Shown here one piece after another: positions 16,282 to 22,530 of a stretch of DNA of 23,847 nucleotides. Under the pieces are notes generated by a model. It saw only the letters and a program-made list of their open reading frames with translations, made no database searches and had not been told where the DNA came from. The translations under genes and the position numbers were made by a program. This stretch comes from CAZGDV01 sp964524995 (GTDB taxonomy: Bacteria > Chloroflexota > Dehalococcoidia > SZUA-161): positions 1 to 23,847 of the forward strand of contig CAZGDV010000042.1 of NCBI GenBank assembly GCA_964524995.1, in the 5' to 3' direction. The number at the start of each line of letters is the position of its first letter. Position 1 is the stretch's first letter.

Positions 16282-16305
16282 ACGTGTCCTTGAAGGGGTT
16301 CGAGT
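16282..16305 (+). repeat. 24-base direct repeat, copy 1
   Basis: Matches 16539-16562 with one mismatch over 24 bases (core CGTGTCCTTGAAG). Copy starts are 257 bases apart. Both copies carry TTGAAG, which in copy 2 serves as a candidate -35 box. Confidence 0.7.
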
Positions 16306-16320
16306 TACCAGAGCGGTAGG

Positions 16321-16355
16321 GTGTATGCAGCGAAGCGAAATACACCGCTTCGCTG
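16321..16355. repeat. Perfect 10-bp inverted repeat with rival pairing
   Basis: CAGCGAAGCG (16328-16337) and CGCTTCGCTG (16346-16355) form a perfect 10-bp stem with an 8-base loop. Bases ATACAC in the loop (16340-16345) are also complementary to GTGTAT just upstream (16321-16326). With no base between the two 3' strands both helices are unlikely to coexist, so they would be alternatives. There is no T-run, so not a simple terminator. Confidence 0.65.
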
Positions 16356-16426
16356 GGTGGTGAGGAGGATCTGCTGGAGGATTCCGGCGTCGGCGAGCGC
16401 TAGGCCTGTCCAGGGCCGTCATCCTG

Positions 16427-16475
16427 CTGCCATCGAGCGTTTGGTGTGCCCACCCGCCCGCCCACGGGCGCGCTG
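16427..16475 (+). repeat. Dispersed repeat, copy A
   Basis: The first 33 bases match 22393-22425 at 28 positions (start CTGCCATCG, shared CCCACCCGCCC). The following CGGGCGCGCTG matches CGGGAGCGCTG at 10 of 11 after a small gap. The other copy lies directly downstream of CoA-ligase paralogue 4. Confidence 0.5.
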
Positions 16476-16493
16476 TGTGATGAGATGGCACAG

Positions 16494-16513
16494 GGCGTCC
16501 GCCCTCGGACGCC
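16494..16513. repeat. Perfect 8-bp inverted repeat
   Basis: GGCGTCCG-CCCT-CGGACGCC, a stable 4-base-loop hairpin upstream of the SnoaL-like gene promoter. Function unknown. Confidence 0.55.
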
Positions 16514-16538
16514 GATCTAGGTGACAGCACTTGGCGCT

Positions 16539-16562
16539 ACGTGTCCTTGAAGTGGTTCGAGT
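16539..16562 (+). repeat. 24-base direct repeat, copy 2
   Basis: Second copy of the repeat at 16282-16305. It includes the -35 box of the SnoaL-like gene promoter, so it could be a binding site for a shared regulator or a duplicated promoter half. Confidence 0.7.
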
Positions 16563-16576
16563 CGTTCGGGTATCAT
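16547..16576 (+). promoter_or_regulatory. Promoter for the SnoaL-like / CoA-ligase operon
   Basis: TTGAAG (16547-16552), 18-base spacer, TATCAT (16571-16576). Predicted start near 16583, followed by AAGGAGGAG and the GTG start at 16611. Confidence 0.55.
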
Positions 16577-16610
16577 AGATGCCATCTGTGTTGCTCGCGA
16601 AGGAGGAGCC

Positions 16611-17129
16611 GTGGAAGACCTGAAATCGATACTGACCAGGGCGGTCAAGGCGCTGGAAGAGGATGTCAAGAGGCTGGAGGGCAAGATAGACGCCCTGATG
16701 AAGGTGCCGGACACGATGGCGGTGGAGAACCTGCCCAAGACCATGGCATGGGCGATGGACTCCGGGGACAAAGCGCTCTGGCTGACTGTGTGGAGCGACG
16801 ACATCGTCTACGTGGTCCCGCAATACGACATCGAGATCAACGGGAGGGAGTCGCTGAGCGAGTTCGGGGACGCCTCGATCTTCACGCGGGAGGAGAGACG
16901 CTTCAGCGCCATCACGAACATCATGGTCGAAGTTGATAGCGACACGGCCACGGGACGCGATTACTTCATGCACTACGGTTTCCCGATTGACCCGGAAACA
17001 GGCAAGGCCATGGAGGACCGGGCGTTCTCCGAAGGACAACACTACTATCACTTCCGAAGGATCGATGGCGTGTGGAAGATCACAAGATTCGAGGTGTATC
17101 TCAATCGCAGGCAGGAAGCTGGTACCTAG
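16611..17129 (+). CDS. SnoaL/NTF2-like protein
   Basis: A 172-residue protein with a GTG start fixed by AAGGAGGAG just upstream. Residues 1-32 are a heptad-like helix (LTRAVKALEEDVKRLEGKID), then an NTF2-like cone fold begins: ENLPKTMAWAMDSGDKALW, WSDDIVYVV, and a C-terminal HYYHFRRIDGVWKITRFEVY strand pair. This is the usual layout of SnoaL-like domains, which act as isomerases, cyclases, dehydratases or the small subunit of ring-hydroxylating dioxygenases. The pocket residues cannot be assigned by eye. It lies 12 bases before CoA-ligase paralogue 3, so a shared pathway is likely, for example processing of an acyl-CoA or ring product. The N-terminal coil suggests oligomerisation. Confidence 0.8.
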   Translation: MEDLKSILTRAVKALEEDVKRLEGKIDALMKVPDTMAVENLPKTMAWAMDSGDKALWLTVWSDDIVYVVPQYDIEINGRESLSEFGDASIFTREERRFSAITNIMVEVDSDTATGRDYFMHYGFPIDPETGKAMEDRAFSEGQHYYHFRRIDGVWKITRFEVYLNRRQEAGT

Positions 17130-17141
17130 AGGAACGATTAT

Positions 17142-18557
17142 ATGAAGGTAGTTAGACGGGACATCACTGAGGAACTGGCCCCGGTATTCAACCCCAAATC
17201 CGTCGCGCTGGTAGGGATATCCGATTCGTTCTCAAACGTTGGGAACATGTACTTACTCAGTCTTCGGGAAGCGGGTTTCCCCGCTGTCTATCCGGTCAAC
17301 CCCAAGGGAGGGGAGATAGCCGGGGCGAAGGTGTACCGGAGCATAGAGGACATCCCCGGCGAGATTGATCTGGCCATATTGACCGTACCGCGTGAAGCCG
17401 TCTCTGATATCACACGGGAGTGCGCCCGCAAGAGAGTCAAGGCGATGGTCCTGTACACCGGCGGGTTTGGCGAGATGGGGGCTGAGGGCCGCAGGCTCCA
17501 GGATGAGATCGTTGAGATCGCCAGGGAGGGCGGCACCAGGGTGATCGGGCCGAACTGCCTCGGCCCGTACAATCCCAGGGCGAAGCTGGTCACGCAGTTG
17601 ATTCTCCCGAAGGAGATAGGTACCGTGGGAGTCATCTCCCACAGCGGCTTCCTGTTCTACTACCTGCTCATGTCCGTTGCTGAGCAGGGACTGCTGCCGA
17701 GTAAGGGGGTCAGCTGCGGGAGCGACAGCGACCTGACGTGCGTGGATTTCCTCGAATATCTGGGCCGTGATCCTGATACCAAGGTGATCATCGCCTATCT
17801 GGAGGGGATCAGGGACGGGAGACTGCTGGAGGTCGGGCGTGAGGTGTCCCTGCGCAAGCCGGTGATCGTGGTCAAGGGGGGCAACAGCGAGGCCGGGGTC
17901 AAGGCGTCGGCGTCCCATACGGGCACACTTGCCGTTTCGTCGGTGCTATGGAAGACGCTCTGCAGCCAGACCGGCATACTCTCTGTAGACAGCTTCGAGC
18001 AGATGATGGACACGATGCGGGCTATGAGCTGCCTGAAGCCGACCCGGGGCAGGCGTGTCGGGATTATCACAACCCCTGGGGGGCTCGCTGTCACGTGCAC
18101 TGATGCGTGCAGCCAGCTCGGCCTCGAGGTCCCGAGGCTGACGGAGGAGAGTCAGAGGCAGCTGGCCGAGATAGTCGAGGAGGTCGGCACGAGCGTGAAC
18201 AACCCTGTGGATGTGGGCATGATCGGGGCGCTGTCGCCCGAGCACTATATGAAGGAGTGCATCAGAATCGTCGGCAATGACCCCAACGTCGACATGTTGC
18301 TTCCGGCGTTCACCGGCCCGCCGGGCGACGATGATGAGAAGGACAAGCGGACGTGCGACATACTGGTCAATGAGATCGAGGCGACCGGCAAACCAGCCGT
18401 GATCTGTGGTGCCATTCCGCAGGGCTGGCCGAGGGGGGAGTTCAGGTTCCTGGTCAACAGCACAGTACCCGTGTACCCCGACCCGAGGAGAGCAGCCCAA
18501 GCCCTGGCGAAGCTGGTGGAATACAGCGAGTTCCTCGCGTCAGCACAAGCTCAGTAG
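17142..18557 (+). CDS. NDP-forming acyl-CoA synthetase alpha-like (3)
   Basis: A 471-residue member of the same family, second gene of the SnoaL-like operon, with GAGGAA before ATG 17142. CoA-binding domain: SVALVGISDSFSNVG, VYPVNPKGGEIAG, VIGPNCLGPYNP (134-145). His domain: VISHSGFLFYY (where paralogues 1 and 2 have TQSGN), CGSDSDLTCVDFLEYLGRD, His259 in ASHTGTLAVSS. Third domain: GRRVGIITTPGGLAVTCTD and NNPVDVGM. The changed TQSG loop and the loss of Gly after GTLA set it apart, so its substrate probably differs. The end, PVYPDPRRAAQALAKLVEYSEF, is close to that of paralogues 1 and 2. No ATP-grasp domain. Confidence 0.88.
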   Translation: MKVVRRDITEELAPVFNPKSVALVGISDSFSNVGNMYLLSLREAGFPAVYPVNPKGGEIAGAKVYRSIEDIPGEIDLAILTVPREAVSDITRECARKRVKAMVLYTGGFGEMGAEGRRLQDEIVEIAREGGTRVIGPNCLGPYNPRAKLVTQLILPKEIGTVGVISHSGFLFYYLLMSVAEQGLLPSKGVSCGSDSDLTCVDFLEYLGRDPDTKVIIAYLEGIRDGRLLEVGREVSLRKPVIVVKGGNSEAGVKASASHTGTLAVSSVLWKTLCSQTGILSVDSFEQMMDTMRAMSCLKPTRGRRVGIITTPGGLAVTCTDACSQLGLEVPRLTEESQRQLAEIVEEVGTSVNNPVDVGMIGALSPEHYMKECIRIVGNDPNVDMLLPAFTGPPGDDDEKDKRTCDILVNEIEATGKPAVICGAIPQGWPRGEFRFLVNSTVPVYPDPRRAAQALAKLVEYSEFLASAQAQ

Positions 18558-18568
18558 GGCCGCTCCGG

Positions 18569-19303
18569 TCACCTGCACCGGGTGGCGAAAGCGCGACGTC
18601 TCAGAGCCCACAGGGCCATGGTCGCCGTGGCCAGAGCCAATGACCCCGCGATAACCGCCTTTTGAGCTGCCGTTATCCCCACAGCCGCGCTGCTTATGCA
18701 AACCGAAGGCAGAAGCCCTGCCCTCACGACTGGCTTCAGGGACGGATGCCCGTCGATGAAGTCGGCTATGCCGGGGCTGACTGCATAGTACAGGGAGACG
18801 AAGCCCGAGCCCACGGGGTCGTCCATGAGTTGGGCGTCACGCATGTTGCGCAGGGTGTCCACGTGCGCGTCCAGGTACGACCCGTAGGCCGCTGAGGCTA
18901 TAAAGCAGCCCCCTTCATCCGCCGTTGTAGGGTATCCGGCGGCAACCCATCCGTCGTACCCTTCGTGCATGTCGTAGACATCTGGGAACGCGTTATTGAC
19001 CAAGATCAGGGCGGCCTGTGCGCTCCTGGTTCCGGCCTTGCAGTAGACGATGGTTGGCGCGGTGGGCTCCAGCTCGCCCAGCCGGCTTTCGAGTTCCGTC
19101 AATGGAATGAGCACGGCATCGTGCAAGTGCCCGGCGCAGTACTCCGACTGCGTCCTGACATCCAGGACGACCTCGTTGCTCAGGTTGTTGATCATGTCCC
19201 GTGCTTCCTCGACGGTGACCAGGTTCACCTGAGCCAGGGCGCTGCCTGCAAGCCCCAGCCCAGCTATAATCGTGACCAGCAGTAGCAGGGCTCGTATCTT
19301 CAT
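18569..19303 (-). CDS. Secreted rhodanese with CFI-box and TM tail
   Basis: A 244-residue exported protein. Residues 1-24 are a signal peptide (LLLLVTIIAGLGLAGSALA, cleavage before Gln25). A rhodanese domain follows (about 28-127): VVLDVRTQSEYCAGHL, then the active loop YCKAGTRS with Cys88, and EGYDGWVAAGYP. From 133, CFIASAAYGSYLDAHVDTLR to about 200 is a CFI-box domain, a short conserved region usually near the C terminus of surface proteins. A hydrophobic helix (about 208-234) and RRR tail follow. Rhodaneses carry sulfur as a persulfide on Cys; outside the cell a redox or sulfur-transfer role is plausible. AGGAGG lies before ATG 19303. Confidence 0.88.
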   Translation of the reverse strand: MKIRALLLLVTIIAGLGLAGSALAQVNLVTVEEARDMINNLSNEVVLDVRTQSEYCAGHLHDAVLIPLTELESRLGELEPTAPTIVYCKAGTRSAQAALILVNNAFPDVYDMHEGYDGWVAAGYPTTADEGGCFIASAAYGSYLDAHVDTLRNMRDAQLMDDPVGSGFVSLYYAVSPGIADFIDGHPSLKPVVRAGLLPSVCISSAAVGITAAQKAVIAGSLALATATMALWALRRRAFATRCR

Positions 19304-19330
19304 GGTTGTCCTCCTGGTGCGGGTTGGTTC

Positions 19331-19359
19331 ATCCTAAGATGGGGTGACAGAGCTGTCAA
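19331..19359 (-). promoter_or_regulatory. Promoter for the rhodanese gene
   Basis: On the minus strand: TTGACA (19354-19359), 17-base spacer, TAGGAT (19331-19336). Predicted leader is about 20 bases with AGGAGG. Confidence 0.72.
19345..19358. promoter_or_regulatory. Palindrome over the rhodanese -35 box
   Basis: TGACAG-AG-CTGTCA, perfect 6-bp arms, overlapping five bases of the -35 hexamer. Candidate repressor site, but one arm is itself a -35 sequence, so the symmetry could be partly fortuitous. Confidence 0.45.
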
Positions 19360-19430
19360 CAGGGTAATCTTCACCTAAGTTACCGTTTTCGCTGGCTGTC
19401 GTCCGCCGGGCCGGACTCTGGATCGTGAGA

Positions 19431-19439
19431 TGGTATAAT
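19431..19439 (+). promoter_or_regulatory. Extended -10 promoter for the surface protein
   Basis: TGGTATAAT: a perfect TATAAT (19434-19439) with the extended TGn element. The -35 region (CCGGAC) is poor, which an extended -10 can offset. The leader is about 20 bases and contains GAGAGGAAAG before the TTG start. Confidence 0.65.
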
Positions 19440-19465
19440 GGACTCGAAGTCGAGAGGAAAGACGT

Positions 19466-20152
19466 TTGCAGTATTTGAAGCCTCGATGGGTGCCCGCTCT
19501 TGTGGTCGTGGCGGTGATGGCGGTGGCACTCAGCATTCTTGTGTCGAGCATTGCTTCGGCGCAGGCTCCGCCACAGCTTCCCTGCCGATTCCATGGGACC
19601 GTCCGCGTAGGTGGCGAGGAGGTTTGGGAGGGGACTACGATCACCGCGAAGATCCAGGGCGACACGTATCAGGCCGTGACGCCTTCCCGCTACGGGCCAT
19701 CCACCTACGTGATTGACGTTGCGCCTGGTGAGGGCACGACCTATGTGCAGAACGCTTCGGTGAGCTTCTGGATCGGCCCGTTGCGCGCGTCTCAGACGGG
19801 CAGGTGGGAGGCTGGCGGGAATGTGGAGCTGAATCTCACGGCGCAGGGCTATCTCCCCCCGCCCGCTACGCCCACGCCTGAGCCGACAACCACACCCGAG
19901 CCGACGGCGACCCCGGTGCCCACCGCCACACCCGAGCCCACTCCCACCCCGCCGCGCACCCCCACGCCGACGCCTCCCCCGACTCAGCCACCTACGGCCA
20001 CGCCCACTCTGGCACCCCTGCCGCCTATAGGGCCCACGCCAACCCCTGTTGAGAACAACGTGTCCACCGCGTGGATTGCCGTTGCAGGGGTCTGCGGCGT
20101 CCTCCTGGTTGCACTGCTTGCACTGATCTTGCGCACGGCACAGCAGAAGTAA
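19466..20152 (+). CDS. Secreted protein with Pro/Thr stalk and TM anchor
   Basis: A 228-residue surface protein with a TTG start at 19466, supported by GAGAGGAAAG eight bases upstream and a perfect -10 box. Residues 1-32 are a signal peptide (cleavage after ASA). The globular part (about 36-130) is rich in beta strands (FHGTVRVGGEEVWEGTTITA, WIGPLRASQTGRWEAGGNVE) and resembles domains that bind or scaffold on the cell surface. Residues 131-195 are a low-complexity stalk of TPTPEPT-type repeats, probably spanning the wall or O-glycosylated. One helix at about 203-222 and the tail RTAQQK anchor it, with the N-terminal domain outside. No catalytic motif seen; function unknown. Confidence 0.82.
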   Translation: MQYLKPRWVPALVVVAVMAVALSILVSSIASAQAPPQLPCRFHGTVRVGGEEVWEGTTITAKIQGDTYQAVTPSRYGPSTYVIDVAPGEGTTYVQNASVSFWIGPLRASQTGRWEAGGNVELNLTAQGYLPPPATPTPEPTTTPEPTATPVPTATPEPTPTPPRTPTPTPPPTQPPTATPTLAPLPPIGPTPTPVENNVSTAWIAVAGVCGVLLVALLALILRTAQQK

Positions 20153-20165
20153 GCGGTCTCAGATG

Positions 20166-20184
20166 AAGGGGGCTATGCCCCTTT
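20166..20184. terminator. Hairpin between convergent genes
   Basis: AAGGGG-GCTATG-CCCCTT with a short T-run on the plus strand, 14 bases after the surface-protein stop. It overlaps the stop codon of the transglutaminase-like gene on the other strand, so it could serve both. The T-run is short, so this is tentative. Confidence 0.4.
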
Positions 20185-20835
20185 CTGGTCGGCCAGCCAC
20201 CGGGCCATGAATTCCTCGGTGTCGACGCCGAGGCCTGCAAGGAACTCGTCTCGGGCTTGGAGTATCTCCTCCCACGGCAGGTCCGAGTGGTGCCCCCGTT
20301 GCCCGATGTACTCGATGTGCGGCTCCCCGGAGGCGGTGTGCTTAGGGAACCTGGCGTCGTTCTCGCCGTCGAAGTCCACGGGGACGAAGCCATTATCCTG
20401 GCACAGCCGGGCATCGTATGCCGGGGTGGCAGCCACCCATCTGCCGTTGAGGTACAGCTCCGTGTAGCCGTGATAGACCAGCACGTTGCTGCCGTACATC
20501 AGCTTGAGGAACTTCTCGGAGAGCTGGTGGTTGCGAATGTCGGCGAAACCCAGCCGTGCCGGGATGCCGACGGCTCTGGCCATGGCCGCCAGCACTATCG
20601 CCTTCTGATAGCAGAAGCCTTGGCCTCTATCCAATACCACACTTGCCCGATTGTGCTCCAGCAGGTGCCCTGGGGCATACGGACTGAACTTGATGCTGTC
20701 CCGGACGTAGTAGAACAGCGCGGAGGCCTTATCGCTGTCGGTCCTCAGGCCAATAGTCAGCTCTTCTGCCTTCTCACGGATCGACGGCGAGTCCGAGTCA
20801 ATGATGTCGGTCGCTCTCAGGTACTCTTCCAGCAC
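20173..20835 (-). CDS. Transglutaminase-like cysteine protein
   Basis: A 220-residue protein with the Cys-His-Asp triad of transglutaminase/protease-like folds: Cys75 in GQGFCYQKAIVLAAMARAVG, His122 in LVYHGYTELYLNGRW, and Asp141 in VAATPAYD. Preceding ALFYYVRDSIKFSPY is the usual helix before the Cys. Bacterial members are mostly proteases or amidases rather than cross-linkers. There is no signal peptide, so cytosolic. The start GTG 20835 coincides with the predicted transcription start of a promoter at 20842-20870, so the mRNA is probably leaderless, and no ribosome site is present. It is divergent from CoA-ligase paralogue 4, with 136 bases between the starts. Substrate unknown. Confidence 0.85.
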   Translation of the reverse strand: MLEEYLRATDIIDSDSPSIREKAEELTIGLRTDSDKASALFYYVRDSIKFSPYAPGHLLEHNRASVVLDRGQGFCYQKAIVLAAMARAVGIPARLGFADIRNHQLSEKFLKLMYGSNVLVYHGYTELYLNGRWVAATPAYDARLCQDNGFVPVDFDGENDARFPKHTASGEPHIEYIGQRGHHSDLPWEEILQARDEFLAGLGVDTEEFMARWLADQKGA

Positions 20836-20841
20836 ATAGCG

Positions 20842-20870
20842 ATACTATACGTGCCGAACGTAGCTGTCAA
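20842..20870 (-). promoter_or_regulatory. Promoter giving a leaderless transglutaminase mRNA
   Basis: On the minus strand: TTGACA (20865-20870), 17-base spacer, TAGTAT (20842-20847). Six bases separate the -10 box from the GTG at 20835, so the start codon is at or next to the predicted +1. Confidence 0.65.
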
Positions 20871-20937
20871 ACGCCTGAGGGGGGATTCCTCTGGTTGGTC
20901 TTGGTGCACAAGCTCACGCAGGAGCGTGGGACTCGAT

Positions 20938-20965
20938 TTGACGGGGAACGTACGACAGCTATAGA
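20938..20965 (+). promoter_or_regulatory. Promoter giving a leaderless CoA-ligase (4) mRNA
   Basis: TTGACG (20938-20943), 16-base spacer, TATAGA (20960-20965). Only six bases lie between the -10 box and ATG 20972, and no ribosome site is present, so transcription should start at or near the ATG. Confidence 0.62.
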
Positions 20966-20971
20966 ATCTCT

Positions 20972-22375
20972 ATGATGAAATCGGACAGAAGTGATCTGAG
21001 GGCTTTCTTCGAGCCAGCTTCGGTAGCGGTTGTGGGGTCGCTGAGGGACGGGATGGGCCTGGGGTTCAGGTCGATCAAGAACATGCTCAACTTCGGCTAT
21101 ACGGGCCGGGTCTATCCGGTCAACCCTTCGTATGACGAGGTTTTGGGCTTCGAGGTCTATTCCGATGTGAGCGAGATCCCCGAGGCTGCGGACCAGGTGA
21201 TCATCATCACGCCTCCTCCGACGGTGCCCGCCATCGTGGAGCAGGCTGCTGAACGGGGGGTCAAGGCCGCTGTGATCGTCTCGGAGAACTTTGGCGAGGT
21301 GGGCGGCGAAGGGGCACAGCTCCAGCGGCAACTGGTGGAGATCAGAGACCGCACAGGCATTCGGATCGTGGGCCCCAACACCATCGGCCTCCTGAACACG
21401 GCCAATGGCTACATCACGGTCCCGTATTTCATTGCCTACGATAGCCTCCGCAAGGGTACCGTGACCTATTGCAGCCAGAGCGGCTTTGTCGGCCCGACGG
21501 CGCAGCCCCTGCAGGACAGGGGCTATCCGATCAACAAGATGTGCGATGTGGGCAATAAGTGCGATGTCAACGAGACGGACCTGCTCAACTGCTTCGCCGA
21601 CGACCCGAGCACGAAAGTTGTTGCGATGCACCTGGAGGATGTGAAGGACGGGCGCTTCTTCCTGGAGGCCGCAAGGAACCTGGTTTCTCGAAAGCCACTC
21701 CTGGTGATGAAGGCGGGCCGCACCGAGGAGGGGGCAAGGGCGGCCTCGTCCCACACCAGCTCGCTCGCGGGCAATGAGGAGGTCTATGACTGCGCCATCA
21801 GACAGGCAGGCGCGATAAGGGTGAATTCGTGGCCGGAGCTCATGGAGATACCCAAGGTGTTTGCCTATCAGCCTCTGCCTGAGGGGAACAGGTTGGCCAT
21901 CATCACGCACACGGGTGGTGCGGGGGTGGTTGCGACCGATATAGCCGTTGAGGCAGGGCTTGCGGTTGCGCGATACAGCGACGAGACTGTCGCGTTTCTG
22001 AAAGACACGCAGTTCCGGTTGGGCGGGAACCCGGTGGACATGGGCCCCATCCTCTCCACGTCTGATAACCCTTTTCAGGTCCAGGAAGAGGTGATAGCCA
22101 GGATAATCGACGACCCCAACGTCGACTGTGCAATTGTCGCGGCCTATGGCGGTCTGGAGGGCCTGCTGACTCTCGTCGTGGAGATGTTCAGCCGCCTCAA
22201 GCCGCGCATCTCCAAGCCCTTCGTTGTCTGGCTCTATGGCATGAAGCTCGGCGCAATGCAGGAGATGGTGGTGGAGCTCGAAGCGATCGGGTTGCCGGCC
22301 TACATCGATATCGAGGTGGCGATCAAGGCGCTCGGCGCGGCGGCCCGCTACACATCCATCCGGGCCGGTATGTGA
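20972..22375 (+). CDS. NDP-forming acyl-CoA synthetase alpha-like (4)
   Basis: A 467-residue member of the same family, the most diverged of the four. CoA-binding domain: SVAVVGSLRDGMGLGFRSI, VYPVNPSYDEVLGFEVY, and GPNTIG (134-139), where Thr replaces the Cys seen in the others. His domain: CSQSGFVG, CDVGNKCDVNETDLLNCF, His261 in SSHTSSLAGNEE. Third domain: GNRLAIITHTGGAGVVATDI and GGNPVDMGP. The C terminus GLPAYIDIEVAIKALGAAARY lacks the YP-P-RAARALAKLVEYSE end of the other three. ATG 20972 or 20975 starts directly at the predicted transcription start. It stands alone, followed by a hairpin. No ATP-grasp domain, so it needs a partner in trans if it is a ligase. Confidence 0.87.
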   Translation: MMKSDRSDLRAFFEPASVAVVGSLRDGMGLGFRSIKNMLNFGYTGRVYPVNPSYDEVLGFEVYSDVSEIPEAADQVIIITPPPTVPAIVEQAAERGVKAAVIVSENFGEVGGEGAQLQRQLVEIRDRTGIRIVGPNTIGLLNTANGYITVPYFIAYDSLRKGTVTYCSQSGFVGPTAQPLQDRGYPINKMCDVGNKCDVNETDLLNCFADDPSTKVVAMHLEDVKDGRFFLEAARNLVSRKPLLVMKAGRTEEGARAASSHTSSLAGNEEVYDCAIRQAGAIRVNSWPELMEIPKVFAYQPLPEGNRLAIITHTGGAGVVATDIAVEAGLAVARYSDETVAFLKDTQFRLGGNPVDMGPILSTSDNPFQVQEEVIARIIDDPNVDCAIVAAYGGLEGLLTLVVEMFSRLKPRISKPFVVWLYGMKLGAMQEMVVELEAIGLPAYIDIEVAIKALGAAARYTSIRAGM

Positions 22376-22392
22376 CGGCGGTCTCCGGTAGA

Positions 22393-22437
22393 CTGCCATC
22401 GGGCGTTGGGAGGTCCCACCCGCCCTCGGGAGCGCTG
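22393..22437 (+). repeat. Dispersed repeat, copy B
   Basis: Counterpart of 16427-16475 (28 of 33 matching, then 10 of 11 after a gap). Its end overlaps the terminator-like hairpin after CoA-ligase paralogue 4. Confidence 0.5.
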
Positions 22438-22444
22438 CTCCCGA
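22426..22444 (+). terminator. Terminator-like hairpin after CoA-ligase (4)
   Basis: TCGGGAGC-GCT-GCTCCCGA: a perfect 8-bp stem with a 3-base loop, about 50 bases after the stop at 22375. The following TCCCTCGCT has no real T-run, so termination is possible but unproven. Confidence 0.45.
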
Positions 22445-22496
22445 TCCCTCGCTAGGACAACACCGCCGGTTGCGGCCCGCGCGACTACTGGGCACC

Positions 22497-22505
22497 CACG
22501 CCAGA
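22497..22505 (+). repeat. Target site duplication, left
   Basis: CACGCCAGA directly before the insertion sequence, identical to 23784-23792 directly after it. Nine bases is within the 8-9 expected for IS256-family elements. Confidence 0.85.
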
Positions 22506-22530
22506 GGTAGTGTCAAGATAAGTGTGTAAA
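22506..22530 (+). repeat. Terminal inverted repeat, left
   Basis: 19 of 25 bases match the reverse complement of 23759-23783; the identical parts are GGTAGTGT at the tip and GTGTGTAAA inside. The transposase stop codon (22513-22515) lies within it. Confidence 0.85.

Larger units (their letters stand above)
16169..16610. other. Structured intergenic region, divergent genes
   Basis: 442 bases between the divergent starts of CoA-ligase paralogue 2 and the SnoaL-like gene. It holds a promoter at each end, a 24-base direct repeat, a perfect 10-bp-stem inverted repeat, an 8-bp-stem inverted repeat, and a segment that recurs near 22.4 kb. No convincing protein frame or known RNA gene is seen in the 200 bases between these promoters. 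Confidence 0.6.

Noticed and set aside
16282..16316. GGTTCGAGT resembling a tRNA T-loop, present in both 24-base repeats
   Set aside because: The flanking bases do not form a 5-bp T-stem, and no anticodon or acceptor arm can be built around it.
16249..16530. 93-codon minus-strand frame in the structured gap
   Set aside because: Low-complexity Pro/Arg/His composition, no ribosome site, and it spans the inverted repeats.
16282..16562. Possible CRISPR-like direct repeats
   Set aside because: Only two copies, 257 bases apart, with no regular spacers and no cas genes.
19861..20050. TPTPEPT-type repeats as a DNA repeat array
   Set aside because: They are a degenerate protein-level stalk with irregular units, not a tandem DNA repeat of interest in itself.
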